Both the position numbers and the translations under genes were made by a program. A DNA stretch of 33,146 nt. It comes from Lachnospiraceae bacterium (GTDB lineage Bacteria > Bacillota > Clostridia > Lachnospirales > Lachnospiraceae). This document shows positions 7,869 to 15,435 of the stretch, piece after piece. Location of the stretch: the NCBI GenBank assembly GCA_900771995.1, contig CAAGQC010000038.1:1-33146 (forward strand), read 5' to 3'. The notes under the pieces were generated by a model. That model searched no databases. It was not told the DNA's origin and saw nothing but the letters and a program-made list of their open reading frames with translations. Position 1 is the stretch's first letter, and the number at the start of each line of letters is the position of its first letter.

Positions 7869-7936
7869 TGTTTGATTGTCTAATAGGCAGATCACTTTGT
7901 CTGCAAGCAGCCACGTGATTCTGTCTATTGACAATC
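7817..7936. repeat. Structured intergenic repeat, copy A
   Basis: It contains three ordered parts. The first is a hairpin at 7817-7843. The second is GGGC-TATC-GCCC at 7843-7854. The third is a long imperfect inverted repeat with arms 7874-7895 and 7915-7936 around a 19-base loop (7896-7914). The loop reads 5 bases, then CTGCAAGCAG, then 4 bases. The right arm touches the stop codon of the M23 peptidase gene (7936-7938). The same ordered parts recur at 24982-25113. No U-tract follows, so it is not a simple terminator. Confidence 0.65.
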
Positions 7937-9189
7937 TATTGCGACAGGTAGTTCCAGGGTGAAGTGTAGGCTCCATCCTTACGCACGCTGAAATGCAGAT
8001 GGTTGCCGGTAGACCGGCCGGTGGAACCCACCGCCGCAATGGTCTCTCCTCTGACCACCACATCATCCTTGGACACATACAGTGCCGAAGCATGCATATA
8101 AATCGTATACAGTCCGCCGCCATGGTCGATCATCACATAGTTGCCCATGGTATTACTGTAGGTGGCTGCCACCACCTGTCCGTCATAGGCCGCATAGATC
8201 GCCGTTCCTTTGGGTGCCGCAAAATCCACACCGTTGTGGAACTGTTCGATTCCCAGAGTGGGATGGATACGGTTGCCGTAATCATCGGATATCCGGGTAT
8301 AGGTCGCCAGCGGGAATTTGAAGGTACCACCGTCATAGGTCAGCACCGTACCACTGGCTTCCAGGATCTTCTTTTTCTCTGCGGCAATGGCTGCCTCCAG
8401 GGCCGCGATCTCCGCATCCTGATCCGCAATGGACTGCTTGTATTCCTTGATAGCCTGTTCCTTGTTGCTGATATCGGACTCATAGGCGGTAATGTCCCGG
8501 TTCTTCTGGTCGATCAGTGCCTCCATATTGGCCTGCTCCTGTTCCACGCCGGCCTTGGCTTCGTCCAGAATGGCTTTCTCCGCCTCCAGCTCTTCCTTGC
8601 AGAGTTCGATATATTTGCGGTTCTCCATGAAATCCTTCCACTGCTGTCTGTCATAGGCCATGATCAGATCCATGAAATCCGCCCGGTTCAGGAAATCGCT
8701 GAAGCTTTCCGCTTTCAGCATCATATCGAGGATATAGGAATCCCCTCTCTCATACATAATTCTTATGCGGCGGATCATGGCATCTTTCTGGTTTTCTTCC
8801 TGCTCCAGAGCCGCATCCAGCTCCGCCTGGGTCTGGGCGATTTCTTCCTCTTTCGCCGTGATCTTATTTTTGAGATCCGCAATGTTCTGCTCGATCTGGC
8901 TTAAATTCTTGTCTAACTGAGCCACATAGTTCTTCAGATTCGTCTTCTGCGTCTCCAGATCTTTTTTGATCTGCTCCAGGTTGCTCAGATTGCTTTTCAT
9001 CTGTTCCCGTTCCTGTTCCGCCTGTTTGATCTGATCCTGTTTGTCCCGGATACTGTCAGAGGTAATGGACGACATACTGGTGGCATTTGCCTGCAGTCCC
9101 TGCATACCGAAGGACACTGTCAGAATAAGACACAAGAACAGGCACAGGAAACCTTTTTTCTTTTTATTCAATTTTGACTTTGTCTCCAT
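7936..9189 (-). CDS. Secreted coiled-coil M23 peptidase (CwlO/EnvC-like)
   Basis: 417 residues. A signal peptide (about 1-36, cleavage near ANA) is followed by a long Glu/Lys/Gln-rich coiled coil (about 42-275) and an M23/LytM domain (about 285-415). All zinc and catalytic positions are present: His318 and Asp322 in HNGVD, His366, and His397/His399 in HLHF. The enzyme should therefore be an active peptidoglycan endopeptidase, unlike E. coli EnvC, which lacks a functional site. The gene directly follows ftsX. FtsEX complexes control coiled-coil hydrolases or activators (CwlO, PcsB, EnvC), so this is the likely FtsEX client; that pairing is inferred from position and architecture. The start lies in a lysine-rich context, and the ribosome binding site is weaker than those of the neighbours. 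Confidence 0.93.
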   Translation of the reverse strand: METKSKLNKKKKGFLCLFLCLILTVSFGMQGLQANATSMSSITSDSIRDKQDQIKQAEQEREQMKSNLSNLEQIKKDLETQKTNLKNYVAQLDKNLSQIEQNIADLKNKITAKEEEIAQTQAELDAALEQEENQKDAMIRRIRIMYERGDSYILDMMLKAESFSDFLNRADFMDLIMAYDRQQWKDFMENRKYIELCKEELEAEKAILDEAKAGVEQEQANMEALIDQKNRDITAYESDISNKEQAIKEYKQSIADQDAEIAALEAAIAAEKKKILEASGTVLTYDGGTFKFPLATYTRISDDYGNRIHPTLGIEQFHNGVDFAAPKGTAIYAAYDGQVVAATYSNTMGNYVMIDHGGGLYTIYMHASALYVSKDDVVVRGETIAAVGSTGRSTGNHLHFSVRKDGAYTSPWNYLSQ

Positions 9190-9204
9190 TCTCTATAAAA
9201 CACA

Positions 9205-9246
9205 GTCATGATGCGGTGCGGATCTGTGGTCCGTCTGCATCATGAC
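9205..9246 (-). repeat. Long hairpin between ftsX and the M23 gene
   Basis: Ten-base perfect arms GTCATGATGC (9205-9214) and GCATCATGAC (9237-9246) enclose 22 bases with an inner CGGA/TCCG pairing. On the minus strand it precedes TGTGTTTTATAG, a poor U-tract. It could be a weak terminator or an mRNA stability hairpin that separates ftsEX from its client gene. Confidence 0.5.
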
Positions 9247-9277
9247 TAAGGATTCGGGTTATCTGATGGAATTGCAG

Positions 9278-10213
9278 TTATACGTGAAGATGCTTCCTTA
9301 CCGTGGAGATACTTCCCAGGAAACCGATGCCCACACCTACTCCCAGAGATACCGGAATCAGGAAATGGAACACCTCGTCTACCGGCAGGAAGTTCAGGAA
9401 GCCGCTGAGTACCATAAAACGGTTCACCACATAATTCAGCGCGTAATTATACAGGGAATAGATCAGTCCCAGAGGTACTGCCGCACCGATCAGACCGATC
9501 AGCATACCCTCCAGCACGAAGGGGGCACGCACGAAGAAGTCCGTGGCTCCGATGTATTTCATAATATTGATCTCTTCCGACCGGACAGAAATACCGATGG
9601 CTACGGTATTGCTGATCAGGAAGATGCTGACTGCCAGCAGGATCACGATGATGCCCATGGACACATAAGCAATCAGGAGATTCAGACCGCTCAGGGTATT
9701 GGCTGTCATCTCGGAATAATTGACCTTGCGCACCTCCGGAATGGATTGCAGCCAGGTCACCAGCGCATCCTGCATGGATACGTCGCTTAAGAAGATCTCG
9801 TAGGTATCCTCTCCCGCTAACGGGTTCTCAGGGAAACCTTCCGCATAATCCTCACCGAAATAATCCGGTCCGAACGTCGCCCAGGCCTCATCCGCGGACT
9901 GGAACTGTACCTCGGATACCTCGGCACGTCTGGCAATATCCTGTCCGATCTCTTCCAGACGCTGCTCGGAAGGGATCTGTCCCTCCGTATGGCTCTCGCA
10001 GTTATCCATCTCGCTGTGGAAAAATACCGTGACGGATACGCCCTCTTCCGCCGTCTTAAGGATATTCTGAAAATTGGCCACGATAGAGTAGAACAGGCCG
10101 AATAAAAACAGACATGCGGATATTGTCGCGATAGATGCCAGGGAATACCATTTATTCCGGAAAATATTGGCAAATCCCTGTTTGATCGTATAAAAAAGTG
10201 TACTAATCTTCAT
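9278..10213 (-). CDS. ftsX: Cell division ABC transporter permease FtsX
   Basis: The ATG at 10213 is preferred to an upstream in-frame one (10240), which would lie deep inside ftsE. It gives 311 residues and an 11-base overlap with the end of ftsE. The topology is classical FtsX: a membrane segment at about 23-45, an extracellular domain at about 50-170, then three segments at about 179-203, 231-256 and 281-301. The conserved region SEEINIMKYIGAT lies in the loop before the third segment. FtsX does not move a substrate; with FtsE it converts ATP hydrolysis into an activating signal for wall hydrolases outside. The extracellular domain is acidic and contains one Cys (residue 72). The neighbouring M23 coiled-coil protein is the likely target. 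Confidence 0.94.
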   Translation of the reverse strand: MKISTLFYTIKQGFANIFRNKWYSLASIATISACLFLFGLFYSIVANFQNILKTAEEGVSVTVFFHSEMDNCESHTEGQIPSEQRLEEIGQDIARRAEVSEVQFQSADEAWATFGPDYFGEDYAEGFPENPLAGEDTYEIFLSDVSMQDALVTWLQSIPEVRKVNYSEMTANTLSGLNLLIAYVSMGIIVILLAVSIFLISNTVAIGISVRSEEINIMKYIGATDFFVRAPFVLEGMLIGLIGAAVPLGLIYSLYNYALNYVVNRFMVLSGFLNFLPVDEVFHFLIPVSLGVGVGIGFLGSISTVRKHLHV

Positions 10214-10946
10214 CAATATACCCACCCTTCTCTTCGTCACTGATGATCACACCTTTTTTCATGGTGATCACTCGTTTCTGCATGGCATTGACGATTTCGC
10301 GGTTATGGGTTACCACAACTACCGTGGTGCCGCTCTCGTTGATCTCCTCCAGCAATTTCATGATCTCCCAGGAATTATTGGGATCCAGATTACCGGTGGG
10401 CTCATCCGCCAGCAGTACGGAAGGATTGTTCACCAGCGCTCTCGCCAGAGCAACACGCTGCTGCTCACCACCGGAGAGCTGTTTGGTCTTGGCCTTATAT
10501 TTGCCGGCCAGTCCCACCGTCGCCAGAATGGCAGGAACGTTCCTGCGGATCTCGCTGACGGGAGTCTCCACGATACGCTGTGCAAATGCTACATTTTCAT
10601 AGACATTACGGTCATTCAGCAGACGGAAATCCTGGAACACCACGCCCAGGTTACGACGAAAACGGGGAATCTGTCTGTGCTTTAATTTCGCCAGATCATT
10701 TCCCATAACATAAACACTGCCGCTGGTCGCTGTAAGCTCCCGCAGCAGTAATTTGATCAACGTGGATTTACCGGATCCGCTGTCACCTACGATAAATACA
10801 AATTCCCCTCTTCCGATGCTTAACGACACACCGTTCAGTGCCGGAGAACCCGAGGAATAGGACTTGCTTACATTGTCCAGATAGATAATTCCGTTTTCCT
10901 CTATGATGCGTTCTCTTTTCAGCCTTTGTGCTTCTTTGTTTGCCAT
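10203..10946 (-). CDS. ftsE: Cell division ATP-binding protein FtsE
   Basis: A 247-residue ABC ATPase. Walker A is GDSGSGKS at 54-61, the signature LSGGE at 157-161 followed by QQRVALARAL, and Walker B LLADEPT at 178-184 followed by GNLDP. VFQDFRLL after the Q-loop is typical of FtsE. There is an N-terminal extension of about 18 residues (Lys/Arg/Glu-rich) before the usual family start near IIYLDNVSK. AAAGG lies eleven bases before the chosen ATG, so a slightly shorter protein cannot be excluded. It is coupled to ftsX by overlap and preceded by an 88-base region with three mutually pairing segments. Confidence 0.94.
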   Translation of the reverse strand: MANKEAQRLKRERIIEENGIIYLDNVSKSYSSGSPALNGVSLSIGRGEFVFIVGDSGSGKSTLIKLLLRELTATSGSVYVMGNDLAKLKHRQIPRFRRNLGVVFQDFRLLNDRNVYENVAFAQRIVETPVSEIRRNVPAILATVGLAGKYKAKTKQLSGGEQQRVALARALVNNPSVLLADEPTGNLDPNNSWEIMKLLEEINESGTTVVVVTHNREIVNAMQKRVITMKKGVIISDEEKGGYIDED

Positions 10947-10965
10947 TTTATATCATGCCTTTCTA

Positions 10966-11016
10966 TTGCCCGTAAGATCCCACCCCACGGGCAGTTGCTG
11001 CCTTTGTGCTGCCCGT
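10966..11016 (-). promoter_or_regulatory. Three-segment alternative hairpin leader before ftsE
   Basis: On the minus strand three related segments occur in order: ACGGGCAG (plus 11009-11016), CTGCCCGT (10987-10994) and ACGGGCAA (10966-10973). Segment 2 can pair fully with segment 1, or over seven bases with segment 3, but not with both. The second pairing ends about 20 bases before the ftsE start. No U-tract follows either hairpin. The layout permits a switch or RNA processing, but this is not demonstrated. Confidence 0.45.
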
Positions 11017-11034
11017 CTCTTTTATAAGACGATT

Positions 11035-12120
11035 TTAGTACTCATAAGTTTCCATATACTTCATATATTTTACGACCATCAGTGCGATCTTGAAGGTGAT
11101 GGCATCTTCAAATACCCGCAGATCCAGCCCTGTACTCTTCTGTAACTTATCCAGACGATACACCAGTGTATTTCTGTGGATGAACAGCTGTCTGGAGGTC
11201 TCGGACACATTCAGGCTGTTCTCGAAAAACTTATAGATCGTGGTCAGCGTCTCCTCGTCGAAATCGTCCGGGCTCTTGCCACCGAAGATCTCGCGGATGA
11301 ACATTTTGCACAGAGGAATGGGCAGCTGATAGATCAGACGGCCGATTCCCAGTTCACTGTACGCAATGATATCTCTCTCATCGAAGAAGATCTTGCCGAC
11401 ATCCAGAGCCATCTTGGCTTCCTTGTAGGAACGGCTGACTTCCTTGATCTCATGTACGATGGTGCCGTAAGCAATACGGATCTCGCGGATCCCTTCCTTG
11501 AGAAGCGCTGCTTCCAGTGCTCTGGCCGCTTTCTCGATCTCCTTGCCGGTATCGGTCTCAGCGAATTCCTTCACCACGATCACGTTGCTCTCGTCCACGG
11601 CAGTGATGAAGTCCTTGCTGTTGGCGCCGAAATGGGTTCTGGCCAGTTCCAGAACGTTATTGTCCTTCCCTCCCGCAGATTCCACGATCATGACCACTCT
11701 GGGCACGTCGGTCTGAATGTGCAGTTTCTTGGAGCGGCTGTAGATATCCACTAACAGCAGATTATCCAGCAACAGATTCTTGATAAAGTTGTCCTTATCG
11801 AATCTTTCCTTATAGGCTACCAGCAGATTCTGGATCTGGAAAGCAACCATTTTGCCGATCATATAGACATCCTCACCGGTACCGCCGGCTACCAGAATAT
11901 ATTCCAGCTGCTGCTCATCATAGATCTTGAAATATTGATATCCCTGAATCTCCTGAGAATCCGCCGGTGATGCCGCGAATTCCACCGCAGGCTTGGAGCA
12001 GTTCCCCATATCCATGGTGGCCGCTACTTCCTTGCCGTCCACGTCCATGACACAAAGCTCTACTCTGGCGATTCCTTTCAATCCTTCAATGGTGTTCTGT
12101 AAAATCTGATTCGATATCAT
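11035..12120 (-). CDS. PucR/CdaR-type (carbohydrate diacid) transcriptional regulator
   Basis: The ATG at 12120 follows GGAG at an ideal distance and gives 361 residues; an in-frame ATG at 12213 would add 31 residues with no ribosome binding site. Residues 1-100 resemble a ligand-sensing diacid-recognition or GAF-like domain. The centre (about 140-260) resembles the GGDEF-like domain of this family. The C-terminus (about 290-350) is the HTH_30 domain, with HRNTLVYRL at 315-323. Family members activate genes for sugar acids or purines, but no such genes are nearby. The gene lies directly upstream of ftsEX in the same orientation. This CdaR family is unrelated to the c-di-AMP protein CdaR at 17221-18504 despite the shared name. 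Confidence 0.85.
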   Translation of the reverse strand: MISNQILQNTIEGLKGIARVELCVMDVDGKEVAATMDMGNCSKPAVEFAASPADSQEIQGYQYFKIYDEQQLEYILVAGGTGEDVYMIGKMVAFQIQNLLVAYKERFDKDNFIKNLLLDNLLLVDIYSRSKKLHIQTDVPRVVMIVESAGGKDNNVLELARTHFGANSKDFITAVDESNVIVVKEFAETDTGKEIEKAARALEAALLKEGIREIRIAYGTIVHEIKEVSRSYKEAKMALDVGKIFFDERDIIAYSELGIGRLIYQLPIPLCKMFIREIFGGKSPDDFDEETLTTIYKFFENSLNVSETSRQLFIHRNTLVYRLDKLQKSTGLDLRVFEDAITFKIALMVVKYMKYMETYEY

Positions 12121-12259
12121 CTTCTGCTCCTTCAGTCCCCAACCATAGTTCTCTTTTGATTTCACCCCGAAAATGATATGGGGAGAGGTGTCGCGATCCC
12201 TCATATCATACATAATACAAATTTACAAAAAAACTGGTATAAATGCAATAGTTTTTTAT

Positions 12260-12279
12260 GCATTTTTTAGTAAAAATGC
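12260..12279. promoter_or_regulatory. AT-rich palindrome upstream of the diacid regulator
   Basis: A perfect inverted repeat, GCATTTTT-(4 nt)-AAAAATGC. It lies between the yjfB terminator and the probable promoter of the regulator, 140 bases before its start codon. It could be an operator, for example for autoregulation, or an accessory hairpin. Confidence 0.4.
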
Positions 12280-12299
12280 CATTCCCTTTGAAAAAAAGA

Positions 12300-12324
12300 G
12301 GTCCGGGAAGTGTTTTCCCGAACC
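12300..12324 (-). terminator. Rho-independent terminator after yjfB
   Basis: Arms 12300-12309 and 12315-12324 pair over ten positions with one mismatch around a five-base loop. On the minus strand it is followed by TCTTTTTTTC. It lies about 65 bases beyond the YjfB stop codon and probably ends the cvfB-yjfB transcript. Confidence 0.85.
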
Positions 12325-12387
12325 CTTTTCGTTATAGCGTTTATATTGTTATCTCTTCGCAGTATACCTTATGAATAACTCGTTCCA

Positions 12388-12579
12388 TCAGATCCGCAGA
12401 TCGATATTCGCGCCTAACTGGGGAGTTACGCTTCTCTCCATTGTGGCAGAATCAATAAGTTCTACTACTGCCTGTCCCTGCGCTTCCTGGGTATCCATGG
12501 CCTTGCCAAGCACTGCCATCCCTACATCCGTCTGTAATCTGTTGGAAGCCATTGACATTGATAATCCTGCAATATCCAT
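12388..12579 (-). CDS. YjfB family putative motility protein
   Basis: A small 63-residue protein. The start at 12579 has AGGAGG eight bases upstream and gives the family's opening MDIAGLSMSMASN; a longer in-frame reading to 12606 would begin before the ribosome binding site. The segment VGMAVLGKAMDTQEAQGQAV matches the YjfB family of small proteins, linked to motility by distribution only. The function is unknown. A good extended -10 just upstream suggests its own promoter, and a terminator follows. It fits with the other flagellar genes in the window (yvyF, flgF, flgG, flgJ). Confidence 0.82.
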   Translation of the reverse strand: MDIAGLSMSMASNRLQTDVGMAVLGKAMDTQEAQGQAVVELIDSATMERSVTPQLGANIDLRI

Positions 12580-12604
12580 GGTAACACCTCCTGTCGTTGT
12601 CCCC

Positions 12605-12613
12605 ACTATAACA
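12605..12613 (-). promoter_or_regulatory. Candidate extended -10 promoter of yjfB
   Basis: On the minus strand TG-T-TATAGT lies 25 bases before the YjfB ATG, in the 56-base gap after cvfB. The -35 region (GGAAAA) is poor, so recognition would depend on the TGN extension. Confidence 0.4.
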
Positions 12614-12635
12614 CACTTTTCCTGATTTTTCCACT

Positions 12636-13484
12636 CTATCCGCGTACTCTGCGAATATTTTTCTCTGTGATCTGGATCTTACCTTCTTTTAACAGGTGTC
12701 CAACGGCACGTTTGAACTCATTCTTGCTCATTCCGGTCTCGTGGGCGATGACCTCCGGTGCCGCCTTGTCATTGAAAGGCAGGGAGCCCTCATAGCTGTC
12801 CAGCAGCTTCTCGATCCTCTCCGCGTCCTTCTGGATCTGTAAATAAGCCTTTTCCCGGACGCTCAGCGTCAGCTTTCCATCCTCCAGCACCTTCACCACA
12901 CGGGCGGTGACCTGATCGCCGATCTTAAGCTCCGTATCTCCGAACAGTTCCTTCTTCGGGATCAGTCCGGAAAAGCAGTCATCCACTGCCACAAAAGCAC
13001 CGAAATTCTTGCTGATCTCATAGATTCTGCCCGTGATCTTATCGTCTTTTTTGTAAGGGCTGTCCGTGCGCAGATGTTCGTAGACATTCATGGTGGCACA
13101 CAGTCTGCCGCTCTTGTCAATATAGAGGGAGGCAAGCACCTGCTCCCCGGCCTTTACCTTACGGGTCTGCTGCTTGAAGGGCAGGAACAGATCTTTCTCC
13201 AGTCCCCAGTCCAGAAAAGCTCCTACTTTTCCCACCTGTGCCACGGTGAGCAATGCCACCTGTCCGAGACACAGCTTGGGGGTTCTTGTGGTAGCGATCA
13301 GACGGTCACTGGAATCCCGATACAGGAATACTTCCAGTTCGTCTCCCACCTTTGCTCCTTCCGGTACCTGTCTGGCCGGCAGCAGCACCTTGTCCTCCGG
13401 TGCTTCCTTCGTTGCCAGATAGACTCCGAATTCTACTTTTTTCACTATTACCAGCGTCTGTTTTTCGCCTAATCTCAATTCCAC
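12636..13484 (-). CDS. cvfB: CvfB-like S1-domain RNA-binding protein
   Basis: 282 residues, with a GTG start at 13484 preceded by AGGAG. Like S. aureus CvfB and B. subtilis YitL, it has tandem S1-type OB folds (about 1-65, 70-135 and 145-210) and a C-terminal winged helix (about 220-282, including GMSKNEFKRAVGHLLKEGKI). The third S1 repeat is the clearest (GRIYEISKNFGAFVAV and GLIPKKELF). Family members bind RNA and affect virulence or stress gene expression; the exact targets are unknown. It lies 24 bases after the acyl-ACP thioesterase gene, in the same direction, and upstream of yjfB. Confidence 0.88.
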   Translation of the reverse strand: MELRLGEKQTLVIVKKVEFGVYLATKEAPEDKVLLPARQVPEGAKVGDELEVFLYRDSSDRLIATTRTPKLCLGQVALLTVAQVGKVGAFLDWGLEKDLFLPFKQQTRKVKAGEQVLASLYIDKSGRLCATMNVYEHLRTDSPYKKDDKITGRIYEISKNFGAFVAVDDCFSGLIPKKELFGDTELKIGDQVTARVVKVLEDGKLTLSVREKAYLQIQKDAERIEKLLDSYEGSLPFNDKAAPEVIAHETGMSKNEFKRAVGHLLKEGKIQITEKNIRRVRG

Positions 13485-13508
13485 GTTTTCTCCTGTTCCG
13501 ACAGTCTG

Positions 13509-14219
13509 TTATTGCTGTCTCTGAAAGTCTACCGCCACATAAGGTTTCCCGGCTTCATCCTGTAAGCAGATGATATATCCGTTCTCTGTCTGTACCACAT
13601 AAGGATGCAGTACATCATCCAGAAATGCCTGTTTTTTATATTCCGCCCGCATCTGATGGATCACAAAATCATCCGGCAGATACTCCATGGCAATGTCCAC
13701 ATACTGGCCGTTATTGACATGATGGTTGGTGTCCAGATGATGTTTCTTCACCACGATGGGGTCCTGTAATTCTCCACCCTGCGGTACGGCGATCTTGCGG
13801 GGAGCATACTCCATCTCCAGCTTTTCGTCTATACCATAGTCCTTCTTCATGGCTTCGTTCACCATCACCGGCTTCCCGGTCCGGACATCCAGCAGGCTCC
13901 AGAGCGAATTGGCTTTCGCCAGATATTCCCCCTGTTCATCCAGCATGGCAAAATTACGATAACCCAGAAACGCTTTCAGTTCATAGGGCAGTGTTATGAT
14001 TTTTACTCTTTCCCCCAGCTTCGGATAGCGGTTCACCACGATCTGCCAGGAGGAAAGCACCCAGACCTGACCGATCTCCTTCATATAGCCGATTCCCAGT
14101 CCCACATCCTCCGAATGGAATGTGGAACAGTCCTGAAAATAATTCAACAATGCGTCCAGTGTCAGATACCCTTCACTGTCTGTCTCACTGTAACGTATCC
14201 TGCTTTCAAATGCATACAT
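13509..14219 (-). CDS. Acyl-ACP thioesterase
   Basis: A 236-residue double hotdog protein of the bacterial FatA/FatB-like family. It releases free fatty acids from acyl-acyl carrier protein. The N-terminal hotdog opens with RIRYSETDSEGYLTLDALLNYFQD. The second carries the catalytic region HLDTNHHVNNGQYVD (about 161-175), with Asp163, Asn165 and His167 in the positions used by this family. AAAGGAG precedes the ATG by nine bases. It sits between a CPBP membrane protease and cvfB with short gaps, so co-transcription is likely, but no functional link is obvious. Confidence 0.92.
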   Translation of the reverse strand: MYAFESRIRYSETDSEGYLTLDALLNYFQDCSTFHSEDVGLGIGYMKEIGQVWVLSSWQIVVNRYPKLGERVKIITLPYELKAFLGYRNFAMLDEQGEYLAKANSLWSLLDVRTGKPVMVNEAMKKDYGIDEKLEMEYAPRKIAVPQGGELQDPIVVKKHHLDTNHHVNNGQYVDIAMEYLPDDFVIHQMRAEYKKQAFLDDVLHPYVVQTENGYIICLQDEAGKPYVAVDFQRQQ

Positions 14220-14263
14220 AGTACTTTACTCCTTTGCGGCGGTTCTGCGCCACAGCTGTTCTT

Positions 14264-15277
14264 TTACAGATTCCCTGTGATGGCCATGACGATCTCCGGG
14301 AACATCTGGATAATGATCATCACGATCCAGAAAATACAGTAGCATAACATTCCCGGATTGCAGATCACCGTTTTGAATCGCTGGCCCTTCGCGATCTGTC
14401 CCGGCTCCACTGTCAGCTTCTTACGGAATACAATGAACAATACGATTCCCGTAACCAGTACCGCCAGAATGAACAGTACATAGATCATATAAAAGATCCA
14501 GCCCGGCAGATATTTCATCATATAATCCATGATTGCCTGCGAATCCGCACCGCCCGCAATGACCTCCTGATATTCCTCCAGGTGGATGGCTTTCAGAAGC
14601 AGTACGCTGACTACGGCTCCCATAAAATTAATACACATATGCAGGCCGATGGTCACTTTCAATTCCCCGGTCTTCACATACAGAAAGGCCAGAAACATTC
14701 CCAGTAAAAATGCATAGGCAAACTGGTTCAGATTGCCATGGAACAGTCCAAACATCAGACCGGATAACACAACGGCCACTCCCTGACCGTACTGTACGGT
14801 ACGATCCACGATCAGTTTCCGGAAGACATATTCCTCCAAGATCGGTGCGCAGATCACCATATACAGGAAAGTCACGAGCATGTTGGATCCGGTGGCGTAC
14901 GTCATCAGGGCATTGTCTACCGCAGAGCCTTTTAAGGCCCCCACAACCGTGGTGATCAACGTTCCCACCAGATTACCGCAATACATCAGTGCAAAACACA
15001 TGATCAGCGCCAGGATAAATTGTCCCGGCTTGATACTCTTCTTCACAGGTGCTTCCCCGGGCATCCGCTTTACCAGTGCGATCAGAACCGGCATACCGAT
15101 AAGATACAGCGGCAGTACTGCCAGGATCAGGCTGATCGTCGTGTTCTGCAGCCATTCCGGCTTCACCGCCCCCACGATGGCCATGACTCCCATCTGCACC
15201 GCATAGATGACCAGCGTTCCGATCAGGAATCGGAAACCTAAGCTGGAAAAACTTTTCTTCATACTTTTCTCTTCCAT
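14264..15277 (-). CDS. CPBP family intramembrane metalloprotease
   Basis: A 337-residue integral membrane protein with about eight hydrophobic segments. The CPBP (Rce1/Abi) motifs are present: EEYVFR (Glu148, Glu149, Arg153), FGLFHGNLNQF (His180) and HMCINF (His213, Asn217). These are the residues expected to hold the metal and activate water in this glutamate-type intramembrane protease. Family members process prenylated or bacteriocin-related proteins, or serve as immunity proteins; the substrate here is unknown. Two in-frame ATGs (15277 and 15262) are both plausible starts, and the first follows GAGGGAG. Confidence 0.9.
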   Translation of the reverse strand: MEEKSMKKSFSSLGFRFLIGTLVIYAVQMGVMAIVGAVKPEWLQNTTISLILAVLPLYLIGMPVLIALVKRMPGEAPVKKSIKPGQFILALIMCFALMYCGNLVGTLITTVVGALKGSAVDNALMTYATGSNMLVTFLYMVICAPILEEYVFRKLIVDRTVQYGQGVAVVLSGLMFGLFHGNLNQFAYAFLLGMFLAFLYVKTGELKVTIGLHMCINFMGAVVSVLLLKAIHLEEYQEVIAGGADSQAIMDYMMKYLPGWIFYMIYVLFILAVLVTGIVLFIVFRKKLTVEPGQIAKGQRFKTVICNPGMLCYCIFWIVMIIIQMFPEIVMAITGNL

Positions 15278-15312
15278 TTTATTTTCTCTCCCTCATGTTC
15301 AATAATAGCATA

Positions 15313-15341
15313 AGCATAGCATAAATCCTTTGACTATGAAA
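15313..15341 (-). promoter_or_regulatory. Candidate promoter of the CPBP-thioesterase-cvfB run
   Basis: On the minus strand TTTCAT (plus 15336-15341), 17 bases, then extended -10 TGC-TATGCT (15313-15318). The -10 lies in a short tandem TATGCT repeat. It is directly downstream of the HPr terminator and 36 bases before the CPBP start. Confidence 0.4.
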
Positions 15342-15379
15342 CTATTATTTTCCATGGTTCTCCGTAATTCCATAGGAAA

Positions 15380-15408
15380 AGGCTGCGCATCTTCCATATG
15401 CACAGCCT
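15380..15408 (-). terminator. Rho-independent terminator after the HPr gene
   Basis: Arms 15380-15390 and 15398-15408 pair over eleven positions with one mismatch around a seven-base loop. The minus-strand RNA ends in CAGCC followed by TTTTCC. It lies 28 bases beyond the HPr stop. Confidence 0.8.
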
Positions 15409-15435
15409 CTGTGATCTTCCTCTATAGCGATCCTG

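Larger units (their letters stand above)
12121..12387. other. Intergenic region between the diacid regulator and yjfB
   Basis: 267 bases, AT-rich and without a convincing gene. It holds the yjfB terminator (12300-12324), an AT-rich palindrome (12260-12279) and presumably the regulator's promoter. TATTAT and TATGAT -10-like hexamers occur about 100 bases before the regulator start, but no matching -35 is clear. Confidence 0.6.

Noticed and set aside
7854..8123. Open frame covering repeat copy A and the end of the M23 gene
   Set aside because: Most of it is antisense-like or out of frame within the M23 domain, and the remainder is inverted-repeat DNA.
9242..9790. Plus-strand frame opposite ftsX
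   Set aside because: Gln/His-rich shadow of the ftsX reading frame with no ribosome binding site or motif.
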